From the NCBI GenBank assembly GCA_016806645.1, contig JACSYO010000093.1:406001-470000 (forward strand): a stretch of DNA of 64,000 nt. The letters are read 5' to 3'. A program made the translations under genes and the position numbers. The number at the start of each line of letters is the position of its first letter. Positions within the stretch are counted from its first letter, which is position 1. This document shows positions 37,301 to 48,800 of the stretch, piece after piece. Source of the stretch: Ophiodon elongatus. Its lineage: Eukaryota > Chordata > Actinopteri > Perciformes > Hexagrammidae. The notes below the pieces were generated by a model. That model saw only the letters and a program-made list of their open reading frames with translations, made no database searches and was not told where the DNA came from.

Positions 37301-40300
37301 GCAAAAGAAAAACATAAAAACCAGCTAGTTGGGACTATATCTTGGACAGAACCATTGACATCCTGAAGGCTCTTCGTTACTTTGCAGTGGCCAGGCAAGC
37401 AGAGAGGATGTCATACAAGCTGTCTTAAGTCTAAGTGTAGCCTTTGTTTATTGGACAGATATGAGAGTGGGTTTGTCTTCTCATCTAATTATCAGCAAGA
37501 AAGTGAATTTCCCAAATTGTTGAACTATTATTTTAAATGAAAGGTTTTGACAGGAGTGTATATACAACTTCCCTAACATGATATTTTCCTTTTTAAGCCA
37601 AAGTTTTCCCTGGACAACTAGACCTGCCTGGCTTAGAATACAATGACAATATGTTTGATAAGACATCACCAGAATTTCAACAGGCTTCGTTAAGCATTAC
37701 TAAAGAGGTAAGCAATAAGTTCTCTCCTCTTTTTATGTGGCTTTTATTATTATTATATTTTTAAATAAAGGCTTTTTCAGGTAATCCACACCCATTGCTT
37801 CTATGTTTTTTATAATCCTCATCTTCTTTACCAGAAGTGATACATATATTTAATAATAATATATTTAATTTTCATAGCGCATTTAAAGGTATTCAAAGGC
37901 ACTTTACATGGTAAAAAAAAACTAAGTAACAGAAAGAGTTAAAGCAATAACTTTATAAACACAACAACAACGACAATGCAAAAGGACAAAAAGAGAGGTG
38001 CGGGGTCACAAATTGAAAAGCAGATTTAAATAGATGGGGTTTGATTGTCGTTTTGAAAGAGGGGAGTGAGGGAGAATGTCTTAGTGGATTGGGGAGAGAG
38101 TACCAGGGGGAGGGGGCAGCAATGAACACCCTGTCCTCCTGGGATATATGCACATATTTAATTCCAAATGATCTTCAAACCAACAGCTAACTGTTGCGGT
38201 ATATCTGATGCAACAGCAAAGACTATATGCCAGTTGTATCGTGGTGGAATTAACAATTGACAAATAATTCTTCATTTTTCTCCTTTAAATACGTTTGATG
38301 TTTTTCATGCCAAAATACCCTGAAAAACTGTCTGTAGAGTTTACTGACAACAGTAGTTGATTTAACTCGCCTGTGCTACACTATAGTATTATAATATTAA
38401 ACCTGATGTGTATGGTAATGAACTACTACTATGCTTTGCATTCCCAATCAGATGATGTCCTAAACCAGATTATATTTTCTTCCCCTAAAACACAGCTCGA
38501 TAAGGTTTTCATTGAGATGAATGGTTACTCTCACTCTACAGTGCTGAAACTCAGTAATCTGTAAGTCACAGTGGTTTTTACCATTTGTCTGTCAATACAG
38601 AACCTAGAGCACACTTACAGCATATTGCACTTAATAATTGCAGAATATAATGATGATTAAGTGCGATTTTTGTCTGTAGGTCCCCTAAAGTCAGTAAAGT
38701 TTGGTTAATGTCAGAGAATAGGGTCCGTGCAACTGTAGACATCATCTTCAAACCAAATGCTGAAATCGATACAGCAGATGTTAACAACGTGATGGAAAAG
38801 GCCAAAACATGTGATGACTGTCTTCTGCAAAATGCATCTTTTGCTGGTAAGTTTATCTATCAAGTATATACGTCAGTTCTTTATCTTGTTTGAAGGATGA
38901 ATTGTATCTAGACAATACTCAAACAAGACTTGTTTTCAATTAGAGCATCATTTCAGAGCTTTGCTTCAAAATGCTGCATGCTCTATCTGCAGCTCTGTCT
39001 GAAATTAATTCATTAATTATTCTGTCAAATATAAAAGAAAAAAAAGTATCCTTTACAAATGGTTTGGTTTTTTTATCCTATCAAACATTTTGTTCGTAAA
39101 TGTTAGGGCTTTGAAATGCAGAACATCTATTGCTGGGATGTTTTAAGAACTACACTTACTTTGTTGGATGGCATCAAATAGTTCTTTGTATTTCAATTAG
39201 ATGGAACTGTGACATAGAGGTGTTGAGTGTTTTTTTTGTAATACAATTATTCTGTAATGTTGAATAAATTGCAGACAACTAGCATTTTTACAAAACCTGT
39301 TTAAGGGATTCTCAATGTATCCTTTTTTCAGGTTTAATGCTGTGGATTCATAATGGACATGTACTGTACATTGTTCCTCCAAGTGACTCAAAAGGAATCC
39401 ACTAGCATACTTGTCTAGACTTTGGATCATTTCAGAGACTAAATGTTGGTGTAGCAGTGTGCGGCAAGGCTCAGGATGTTTTTCAACCATCCAGCACAAT
39501 AAATTTTATTAATTATTATTATTATTATATTATATCTCATACGTTTAGTTTTGTTGTTGTGGAGTGTATTTTTAATTTCCTTCTGCCATTTCTTGGTTTC
39601 TTAAACGTAAATCCTCATATTGTTGTGGCATCGTGGCCTATCATTCTTTAACATATTGTAGGTTATTGGTTAAGATGACCAAAGGGTCAAACTTCCAAAA
39701 CGCTAGTGATGCATTTTAAAATACTGCCAAACTGATGTTAAAATCTGATTACACATGCATTACAAGGCCCTCTATCATTGTACACATAGTGATCTTTGTA
39801 CAGTGTACACAAGTATCATAACAGAGCCTATAATGTCTTACTGATAATGCCATACTGAACATTCATATCAGTTCAAATCATGTGGTTATTTATTATTTTG
39901 TACCTCTGTTCTTATTTGAGTTAGGTGTACTGACTCTGTCTTCTTTTTTCCTTACTCTTAAGACACAGACATGTGTTTTAAGAATCCCTGTGAAGAGGAT
40001 ACTACAGAATGCACCGCGAGAGATGGATATTTTAACTGTACCTGTAAGACGAATTACATTGAGACGGACTTCAGTAGCAGAATCTGCATTGGTAAGAGCA
40101 TTTAGTTTGTGTGAAGGAGATAAGGTGTGTGTGTTTGTGTGTGTTATAATAACCTTTGTTCATCTAAAGCGCAAACCGTCTCAACCTTTTCTACTTTTGC
40201 AGCTTGTCCTAGCGGTAAAAAAGCTGTGGACTCCAAAACATGTGACTTGTGAGTGTTTAAATGTCATATCATGTTCTGAAAATATAAAAATGAATGTCTA

Positions 40301-42243
40301 TCTAATCATCTGTCTAATTATATTTTGACAACACTTCATGCAGATCATAGTGAGGAGGGAAAAGATGAGAGGCACTGTAAATATGATCTGTCTCTATAGA
40401 GAGCTTGCTTAAACATGAAATCATAAAATGAATCATTCTTCCTGTCTTTCAGATGTGATTTTGGTTATTCTGGTTTGAACTGCAATGAATGTGAGTATAC
40501 AATATACATGTTTTTAAAAGTAAAGGCAAAAACGGCAAAAACAAAATCACAAAATTACATGTAAAATCAGTATTTGATACACATTTTTTTGACAATACAC
40601 ATAAAACATTTAGTTTTGCTACTTAATGAGGGATGTGAGGGAAGAATGCAAATCTCCTCCAATACAGTAACATTCCTTCCCTAAATCATGTTCATATGCA
40701 GCTCCTGGCAAGTGCATTAAACTACTGGCTGCAATACAAATTTACATCAGCATGTCCAATGGTGTTTGCATATATTTTTTCTCTATGGCAACTGTATTTG
40801 CTTTCAAATCATGTCCATACTAACAGAAGGCAAGGAATTTCTTTGCAAGCCTTCTGCGATATTTTTAAATGCTGACTAAATTGAAATCACTTGAGGCAAT
40901 TTATCAAATTTCACACTGCTCCCTCTGGAGCCACGAAAGGCTTTATAACTGTGTAAACACAGTTTAATGGTCGGCCTTTATTGTGAAACACTTTATACAT
41001 TTTGTTTCGAAAGGACAGATTTGAATAGCGTAGCCTTGTTATTGATCTCCTTGTCATTGTGTTTTGTTAGCATGGAAGCTGGTGTTGGTCATCGTCGGCT
41101 CCTTGCTTGGGGGAATGCTGCTCATCACACTCATTCTTCTGCCTATATTGGCACGCAAGTGAGTTTCTCATCTATTCACTCACCCATTCATTATTGCCTT
41201 TGCCATTTCTTTGTCATGTTTCTCACGCTACACATGAACTTTTATGTAACCCATCTCGATTAATTATGAACCTTTTTTATTGCGACGTGGTTGCCTGGTG
41301 TTTTTAACCTGCCATTTTATTTTAGACACACAAATATTTTGCAAATAGTGTCATAGAAAAGACTATAATGCAGAAATACAGATACAGTAACAGTAAAGAG
41401 TGGTGTGTGCTGTTGTATTATCTTGTTAGACCCTTGAAGAAGAGCTCCAAGAAGGACAAAAATGCAGACATGGGGAAGCCTTACGTCAGCCCCCTTTCTG
41501 CCAAGCAACCATTGGTTAACGGCAACTTAGCTAAAAGCCAGGCTGCCTCGTTTAATGGGCCAGCCAACGGGGTGTCAGCCTTTGGCAATGCTGGGGTGCC
41601 TAGGATCCCAAGGGCCACAAGCACAAACAGCTGGAACAGCAGAACCAACCTGGAGATGACTCCGAGCAACAGCCGACAAAACCTGGTCCCTGTGGGGAGG
41701 AACTCGGTGAGTATGAACAAAGAGAAGCAACTCTCGAGTTTAAAAACTTGAGTTCCCAAAACGGTTTTAATTCATGGAACAGATAGTAGAATGCTGAGAA
41801 GAAAATAAATAAAAAATATTCAGCAGGACAGGAGAATAGAAAATCTGGGACATGCATGCTTGGTGTTGCAATTCTCTGATGAAGAAATTCTCTTTTCACT
41901 GTAGCGGTTCTACGACGACCACGACGACATGAACCGGAATGCTGAGGTTCGACCTCAGAGCAGCCTATATGCTCAGGTTCGACCTCAGAGCAGCCCATAT
42001 GCTCAGGTTCGACCTCAGAGCAGCCCATATTCTGAGGTTCGACCTCAGAGCAGCCCATATTCTGAGGTTCGACCTCAGAGCAGCCCATATTCTGAGGTTC
42101 GACCTCAGAGCAGCCCATATGCTCAGGCTCGCCCCCAGAACAACCCCTATGGCCAGAATCAACCTCAGATCAACCCGTATGCTCAGAACCAAGGCAACAG
42201 CAACCCTTACTACGTGCATGACAATGGAAGACGGTTGAATTAA
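34301..42243 (+). CDS. muc13: Mucin-13-like transmembrane mucin (12 coding exons)
   Basis: Apical cell-surface mucin. Exons: 34301-34355, 35867-36821, 36957-37079, 37598-37707, 38496-38560, 38680-38846, 39963-40091, 40203-40248, 40453-40490, 41071-41158, 41430-41706 and 41905-42243. Order: signal peptide (MAREFKLLFVLLLVVACL), Thr/Pro/Ser VNTR, EGF-1, SEA, EGF-2, EGF-3, one membrane helix and a cytoplasmic tail of about 205 residues. EGF-SEA-EGF-EGF-TM is the MUC13 architecture, distinguishing it from MUC3/12/17. All exon phases join. As written, one extra G at 36282-36283 breaks the frame inside the VNTR and leads to TGA at 36409-36411; without it the protein is 796 residues. The tail is far longer than the roughly 70-residue mammalian tail. 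Tandem with, and 2.6 kb upstream of, lrp2. Confidence 0.85.
35869..36799 (+). repeat. muc13: 36-bp coding VNTR of the mucin domain (about 25 units)
   Basis: Each unit encodes TTGAPITPGVSA. Eleven identical units start at 35881. Then come a 37-bp unit (extra G), two normal units, a 19-bp fragment, a 35-bp unit and ten further units that grow more diverged toward 36799 (ATAATACCA, ATACCACCA, GCATCT variants). Thr, Ser and Pro make up half the residues, giving dense O-glycosylation sites. The unit is a multiple of three with no stops in several frames, so other frames and the reverse strand also stay open; these are not genes. Confidence 0.95.
36957..37079 (+). other. muc13: muc13 EGF-1 exon
   Basis: One phase 1-1 exon encodes GPCDGNPCADRSTCEP and ends in DNRRCMS. 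It has the six cysteines of an EGF module (C-x3-PC, C, C-x-C, C). It directly follows the VNTR exon and precedes the SEA exons. Confidence 0.85.
37598..38846 (+). other. muc13: muc13 SEA domain (three exons)
   Basis: Exons 37598-37707, 38496-38560 and 38680-38846 encode KVFPGQLDLPGLEY through CDDCLLQNASF. The pattern of a helix-rich start, the middle strand WLMSENRVRATVDIIF and a C-terminal helix fits SEA. The G-S-V-V-V autocleavage motif of MUC1-type SEA domains is not present; the aligned position reads N-R-V-R-A. Two N-glycosylation sequons occur (NLS and NAS). Confidence 0.7.
37855..38150. repeat. Teleost dispersed repeat in a muc13 intron
   Basis: Contains 'CATAGCGCATTTAAAGG', 'CAAAGGCACTTTACATGG' and later 'GAGTGAGGGAGAATGTCTTAG', words I recognise from a widespread fish repeat of LINE or SINE-tail type. 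It lies between the first and second SEA exons. No coding potential. Confidence 0.6.
39963..40490 (+). other. muc13: muc13 EGF-2 and EGF-3 exons
   Basis: Exon 39963-40091 encodes EGF-2 (DMCFKNPCEEDTTECTARDG ... FNCTCK ... ICI). Exons 40203-40248 and 40453-40490 encode a short third module (CPSGKKAVDSKTCDLCDFGY ... LNCNE). They lead directly into the transmembrane exon at 41071. Confidence 0.8.
41071..41158 (+). other. muc13: muc13 transmembrane exon
   Basis: Encodes WK followed by the hydrophobic helix LVLVIVGSLLGGMLLITLIL and then LPILAR. The next exon opens with a basic stretch (KPLKKSSKKDK), giving a standard type I stop-transfer arrangement. Confidence 0.88.
41941..42180 (+). repeat. muc13: 30-bp coding repeat of the muc13 cytoplasmic tail
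   Basis: Units of 30 bp encode (A/S)(E/Q)VRPQSSPY. Six near-identical units (41941-42120) are followed by two diverged ones. The tyrosine codons are at 41968, 41998, 42028, 42058, 42088 and 42118. The first five read S-(L/P)-Y-A-Q-V or S-P-Y-S-E-V and match the ITIM consensus; the sixth (SPYAQA) does not. Near-identity of the units implies recent expansion. Confidence 0.93.
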
Positions 42244-42284
42244 TGGGGAAGCGCAAAGGTTTATCCTAAAGTGACATTTGCCCG

Positions 42285-42290
42285 AATAAA
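42285..42290 (+). terminator. muc13: muc13 poly(A) signal AATAAA (proximal)
   Basis: Canonical hexamer only 41 nt after the stop, followed by 'GGCTGGAGTTTTGTTGG'. A second candidate lies at 42938-42943 in 'GGAATAAAATAAAATAG'. Either or both could be used. Confidence 0.5.
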
Positions 42291-42299
42291 AAACTGGCT

Positions 42300-44689
42300 G
42301 GAGTTTTGTTGGAAATACCTTAGAATTATTCTTTGCTCAGATAACTGAATACCATAAATACACCATTATGGTTGAGTTGTATAAACGGATGCAAAATGGT
42401 TACATAGGTCTTGTGCAATGGCTGATGAAATGTGCTGTAGTGTGAACTCTATTCAACCAATTATAAGCTGTCATAAATAATTCCCGTCCTTTGTTAAAGT
42501 TAAGGATATGAGATACACTGTAGATCTTTTCATAGGCTTCTATTATATATTTGAATTGTTGATCAATTTATATATCACTCTCTTCAGAATGTCTAATTAT
42601 TAAATACCATTGAAACCCAGAAATGATGAGTTGTTCGATATCATTGTCTGGCCCAGACTATGTCTCGCTCATTTATGAATTTACGGGTAGTCATTTTGTA
42701 TGTAATATGTGTTATGTTTATAATGAGTAACAATTTTCTGTTTTCTTTTAATATAATTTGATGAGTTATTCCTTCAAATTAGGGTGTGTTAGATCCCTCT
42801 ATATATTTTAGTATCATTTGTGTAAAATCTTTATATTAAAATTGTTTGATGTTCTATTCTGTACAACTGAGAGTATATTTTGTTTATTTTTAATCACTTT
42901 CATGTCCAAATGATGAACCAAACTGGTATTCAACAGGAATAAAATAAAATAGCAATATTTAAAAATAGTTATATATACCACTTGTTTTGTATTAGTTTGT
43001 CCTTGTCACTCATATCTATATGATTTTAACCATAACATTTTTAAAAAACAATACATTAAAACATAATTTAAAATAAAGGGCTTTCCACCTCTTGTGATTT
43101 TTCACGGATTCTGTCAAATATTTTCTTCTTCTTATTGGGTGGGTCTCAGAGAGCCATCTTGGGCCACAGATGATACCATTAAATTGAAAATATATATTTT
43201 TAATCCTTACTGTTGACAGTGGCATAACACATATTTCTAACTTTATTTTTTTCTCTCCTTTTGTAATGTTTATTTAATTTTTTGGGGGGGATAGTTCTTG
43301 ATAGTCCTTTTCTTAACAATTAGAAGTGGGCCTTATGTTACAAAAGGTTAAGAATTCCTGGTCTATATCATCAGTGTAGAAGTTGTTGCAGTGTGCAATG
43401 CTGTCTATTATATTTTCACTTGAGGGCGCCAGAGTATAACCAACAAAAGTAATTGTTCAGCCATGACAGGATCGTCACACAGTGTGATGCATTCTGGTTT
43501 GTGTTCCCACAGGCTTTAGGTGCCTAAGTTTCACCAATTTGTTTATCTGCAGGTTAACTTTACTTTTAATGACATATGGTCCAAAAGAAGGGAAAATGCT
43601 TGAAAGAAATAGACATTCAGAGTGTCCCTTTAAGGTAATACTCCAAATATATTTTGTTTTACCAAATGGTGTGTTTTTTTAATTCACTGAATTGTCTTCC
43701 AAGTCTATCTCAAGAACAACCTTAATCTACAGTAATCAGGGCACTTGAGTTGAAAGCATATCAAGAGTGTCCGTTTTAAAAAGCATTGTAACAAATTATT
43801 TCTCAGTAACATGCAACAACAGATAAACAGTGACTTCATGCACGGTCAGAAAAACACACGATTTTAAGCCTCAGTGTTTGGGAACACCACTGAATTTGTG
43901 TTGTAAGAAGTTAACATCTGATTTGTTGAATTGCTGATGAATCCCTCGCCACAGCAGATAGACCAAATGTTATTATGCTTTAACTGTAGCTCGTCACAAG
44001 GTCACACATTGTAAAATGCAATAAAGAAGCCAGTAGAGGCTGCTAATGTTCAGTTTGTTTGATAACTGTAGATATGATAATGTCTTAGTAATGTGGCATT
44101 GATTTAAACAGGGTGGAATTCATATGGACCATAACCATATACATCTGCATAAAATAAATGAAGTAATGAGAAAGATACAACATGTGGTTGCACAAAAAGT
44201 TTTTTATGTCGCATTTATATAAAAAATATAAAAGTAGTATCTACAACTCATTACTGAAGCACTGCTACTGTACAACAACCCCTTCTCTGTATGCAATTAC
44301 AAATGTCCTATCAATAGTACAATCAATTTGTTGCAGATATAATGTATTTTGGTTTTAATTCTTTAAACAAGTGTCCCATATGCCCATCATACCACATTTC
44401 TTTCCATATACTACATTATATTTACCTGTGTGTACACAACGCTTACAACTTTAATACATTGTGTTCTTCACGGCCCTTTCTAAGATGTAAGAAACTGATG
44501 GAAGGCCAGTGAAAAACACTCATTATCACTGTTCTTAGGAATTATATAGTCTGTATTAACACTGGTTTCAGCCACAGACAGTGTTAACTTCCTGTCGCAG
44601 TGTTACACAAAAATCCGTAGTTACATTTTCTTGCTGATGTAGACAACATACCAACAGGTAAAAGTTAATCTTAGATGAAGTTTATGTAA
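42300..44689. other. muc13 distal 3' region and spacer to lrp2
   Basis: AT-rich DNA with no supported gene on either strand and no recognised repeat. Confidence 0.4.
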
Positions 44690-44856
44690 AGGAGCTGGCC
44701 ATAAAAAGCTGTATTCCTCCATGTCACATTATTGGTCTGCTGGTTACTCTGGGTTATACATCTCCGTCCCAAAGGCAGTATCTTCCCAGGCTTATTAACG
44801 GAGTCAGATTTAGCATGAGTGTACACACTTTGTCAAACTAACACCAAAGTTAAATT
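44690..44856 (+). promoter_or_regulatory. lrp2: lrp2 putative core promoter and 5' UTR
   Basis: A TATA-like 'CATAAAAAGC' lies at about 44700, 155 bp before the start codon. The lrp2 ATG has A at -3 and G at +4. The link between the two is inference; no start site can be proved. Confidence 0.3.
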
Positions 44857-44923
44857 ATGGACCTTAAAGGTCTTCATCTTCTGTTTTTTCTACTGCTCTC
44901 CCAAGGAATTCAACTTGCTCAAG
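44857..44923 (+). CDS. lrp2: lrp2 exon 1 (signal peptide)
   Basis: Encodes MDLKGLHLLFFLLLSQGIQ and LAQ, a hydrophobic secretion signal, with a GTATGT donor at 44924 in phase 1. It joins to the GGA codon of exon 2 (GNCGSGEFQC). Confidence 0.85.
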
Positions 44924-45759
44924 GTATGTGGATACTCTTACAACAATATGTTTTCTAGTCACAAATATGTTAAAACTTAGGAATGAGAGAAGAATACAAA
45001 TGCTTGGCAATGGTCAGTTGTGGGATCTTTGCATCATCAGTGTTATTTTCACCAAATATTGAATTTTAAGGGATTTCATCTTTCACAATTATAGTCATTT
45101 TTGAGTTGCACAAAAATGCAAAGAGATTTTTGCTTGTATGAAATTTTAATAGTTTGATATCCCGAGAAATTATTATATAAACAAATCATGATACTATTAG
45201 CTGTATTTTAATTATAAAACTGTAAACAATTGATATAACAAATATAAATGTTGTGATTATAATAAAATATTGTTTACCTTTAAAGTATAAAAATAATAAT
45301 AAGTATTATTGCCTTTGCAAGGTTTTCAGTAGTTATACATTTACAATACAAAATACAAATTTTGTATTGTGCTGCATTTTAAATTACACTAAAATACTGA
45401 AAAGTTATGAATGCACAAGTGATACAAAGTAGCCGTCTCTCTTCTGTTTCCAACTTCAATATATATATTTAAAATGGTTTATTGTATACTTCAAGTTAAT
45501 GGGAACGTACTGTTCAATCATGGTGAAGAATTAACTATCCTTTGATGGCCGAATCACATGTTTGAAGGTCCAAATGTTGCACACAGAGTGTGTCTACAGC
45601 TGCCATAAACATGGTAACTCATTTGTCGGGAAACCGTAAAAAGCACTTTTCCATTTAAGCAACATGGACAACTGACATTGTATCTTAAAATATTAAATGT
45701 GTTAGTGAACTGTTTAAACATAAAACGATGAATGACGACAGACGTTTTAAATCAATCCT

Positions 45760-45854
<95 letters not shown>

Positions 45855-48800
45855 GAAATTGTGGCAGTGGGGAGTTTCAGTGCACTAGTGGACAATGCAT
45901 CAACATAGCTTGGAGATGTGATGGGACTAAAGACTGCACAGATGACTCAGATGAGCTGAACTGTCGTGAGTATTACACCTAATCCCATGAAACACAAATC
46001 GCACCAAGCAAAACCATTCTCAAAACCCAGTGTTTCCAGTGATTTTATAAATTCACCAGACAGACACATATGAATGTCTGTGTAATAATCTGTTAACCAG
46101 GAAATAAAGTTTGCCAGGAAAAAAGCAACAAAGAGAAGAGTCGTACAGAAACATAAAGCCATGCCTCAACACAGCACTATTATTGATGTGTTAACTCTTC
46201 AATGGTTTTGTTCTTTGTGGCAGCAACTCCATCATGCACCTCGCAGGAATTTAAGTGTGTGACGAGCAGTGAATGCATCTCTTTGGGATTTGTCTGTGAT
46301 GGAGAGGAAGACTGCATCGATGGTTCGGATGAAAAAAGAACCTGTGGTATGCAACCTGATTGTTTATTAGCTGTTGTTAACAATGAGAGAAACAAAAACT
46401 TGTCCATGGCTTTCCGTGTCAAAGTGAGAAAAGTATTCTAGATAAACAAATTTGACTTCTAATAACAAACTGCCCTGTAAGCATTTTGTCATTTTCCATT
46501 CCAAACTGAGAGTCTAATTTCCCTTTTATCATTGCATTTTGAAACAAAACTCACCTGCATGCTCTTGGTTCAGGTGGACGGACCTGCAGCCCAGACCAGT
46601 TCCTTTGCCTTGAGGGCCAGTGTATCCCCGACAAATACAGATGTGACCATGTAAAGGACTGCGTGGACAACTCTGATGAGAACAGCTGCAGTAAGACTTT
46701 TATATCTACAGCGAACCTAAGGCTCAGTACTTTGATGTCAGTCAAAAATTCACAATACAGATGTACTGTATGGCAGATATTTTTGTTTTCCATTTTTTTG
46801 TATACCCTTATTATCTATAATAAGTGGATCATTTTATTTTATTTGCATTTTAGTGTAGGAAATTTATCGTCCTTTTAATAAATAGAGTACACTTTTTTTG
46901 CAGGCTATCCACATTGCACCGAGAAGACGTGTGCCAATGGGGCCTGTTACAACCACTCTCAGCACTGCAACGGACTGCAGGACTGCCGAGATGGCTCTGA
47001 TGAATTCAACTGCAGTGAGTAGATGAGAACTACAGCAAGCCACATTGTTTAAGCAGCATCATGGACAATAGGACATGTAAATTAAATTGTTCTAATCTAG
47101 CTAACACATATTTGGACCACAGCCTATCACAGAATGTTTGCTGGAAGTGATTTGCTTGTTGTAGAAAATATTAGGTTAAAAATGAAAAGATTTATTATTA
47201 TGTATATTGTATTCATTATTGTCCATTTTATTCTCTATCACAATTTATATGTTGTAAAATCAGTCCGATTGAATTTTTGGGACAATGTAGGAGAGAGAAT
47301 GTCACTTCCGGCCGCCATCTTTGTTTGGTTAAAGTTAGTCAGCTAACGTTAAATCGCAACTAAAGGAAGCAGAGTGAATCATTTCCTTTCCTGCTGGATA
47401 AAAGAGTGGTGCAAGAATCTGGGAATATATTTAGAGCAGCCGTAAGTTTTGTCAATCAACCTTACAACGGTTTCTTTTATCTTTTGACACATAACATAAC
47501 GTTAATTTGAATGTATCGTCAGCTAGCTAGCTAACGTCAATGATCAGTGCTGATTAGAGGCACAAACTAGCATGTCACCATGTCATATTTATTTATTTGT
47601 TCAATGCGTACCTCTTCTGTGGTTTTATTTTTCACATACATTTATGGTAACAAGAATAGTCTAACGTTAACGTTAGCTAATGTTACAGGTAAATTGTCGC
47701 TATTAAAGTTAAAGCTCAACCATAACATTAACGTCACCCTTTGGTGCTTTTTCATTTTTCATTGTGACACTGAAACGTAGTCTACAGTCGCTTCAGCACA
47801 CGAGTTTCGTTAGGGGTTGTTTCAAGTGTGCGGTTGTTCACAAAAAATGTGACCTCTTCTAAATTCTGTCTGTGTTTTATTTTCAGCTACACAGCACTGT
47901 CCCATCCACCAGTATCAGTGTGCAAATGGCTACTGTATCCCACATTCCTTTGTGTGTGACCACTGGAATGACTGTGGAGACAGTAGTGATGAGGAAGGCT
48001 GTGGTAAGGAGGAAGTGACTGAACAACATTTTAACTGAGGTGTCTCATTTCAAGAGGAAAGAGTTGATTGTGTTTTCTCCTTTAAAGACTAGCTTTGGTC
48101 TTCAACAAAAAGGGAAGAACTGCAATCTCCCTCAACCAATTTCAGATGTTTTCTTATTTTAGTATTTTAGTTTGGAGCAATGTCCAGTGGAATACAGTAT
48201 CTAATTATTGCATTTTGAAACTATAAAAAGTCTTCAAACATTTATTAATTGTAAAATCAAAAGTAATATAGGCTCCTGTTTTTAGTTATTGTGGATGTAT
48301 AAAGATGGACAGCAGTTATTTCTATTTAAAGGACAAACTGCTCATTATTCTGAATAGATTTACAAATGGATTGACATATTGTATATATGTCAATATGACA
48401 ATATATCATTATGTCATTGACATAAGTTAGACAAGAATCCAAAAATCATTTTACACCTTTCTGCTGTTGTAAATTTTGGAAGTGCAATTGTTGTGCAGCA
48501 AACAAGGCTTATCTATTAATGTATTTATTATTAAGAGGAGTGTTTTTTTAATGGCCAATTTGATTGTCATGACCAGAAGTCATATAACAATAATCACAAA
48601 TATAAAATTATATTTTGGGAAAAGTGTAGAGATTTTTAAATGTAAATTTTTGTGGAAAATCTGATTTAAATATGAGTCTTATCTATTTACTCTTCAGTGT
48701 ACCAGAGCTGTAGTGGCGGTGAGTTCACATGTTCCAGTGGCCGTTGTATTCCTCAGCGCTGGGTGTGTGACCAGTTCAATGACTGTGGGGACTACAGTGA

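Noticed and set aside
41600..42118. Minus-strand open frame with MGCSEVEPQN repeats
   Set aside because: It is the antisense shadow of the 30-bp muc13 tail repeat.
45728..45982. Open frame joining a Cys-Val repeat to the first LDLa module
   Set aside because: The Cys-Val part is the intronic (TG)45 tract. The true exon begins after the CAG acceptor at 45855 and joins the signal exon in phase.
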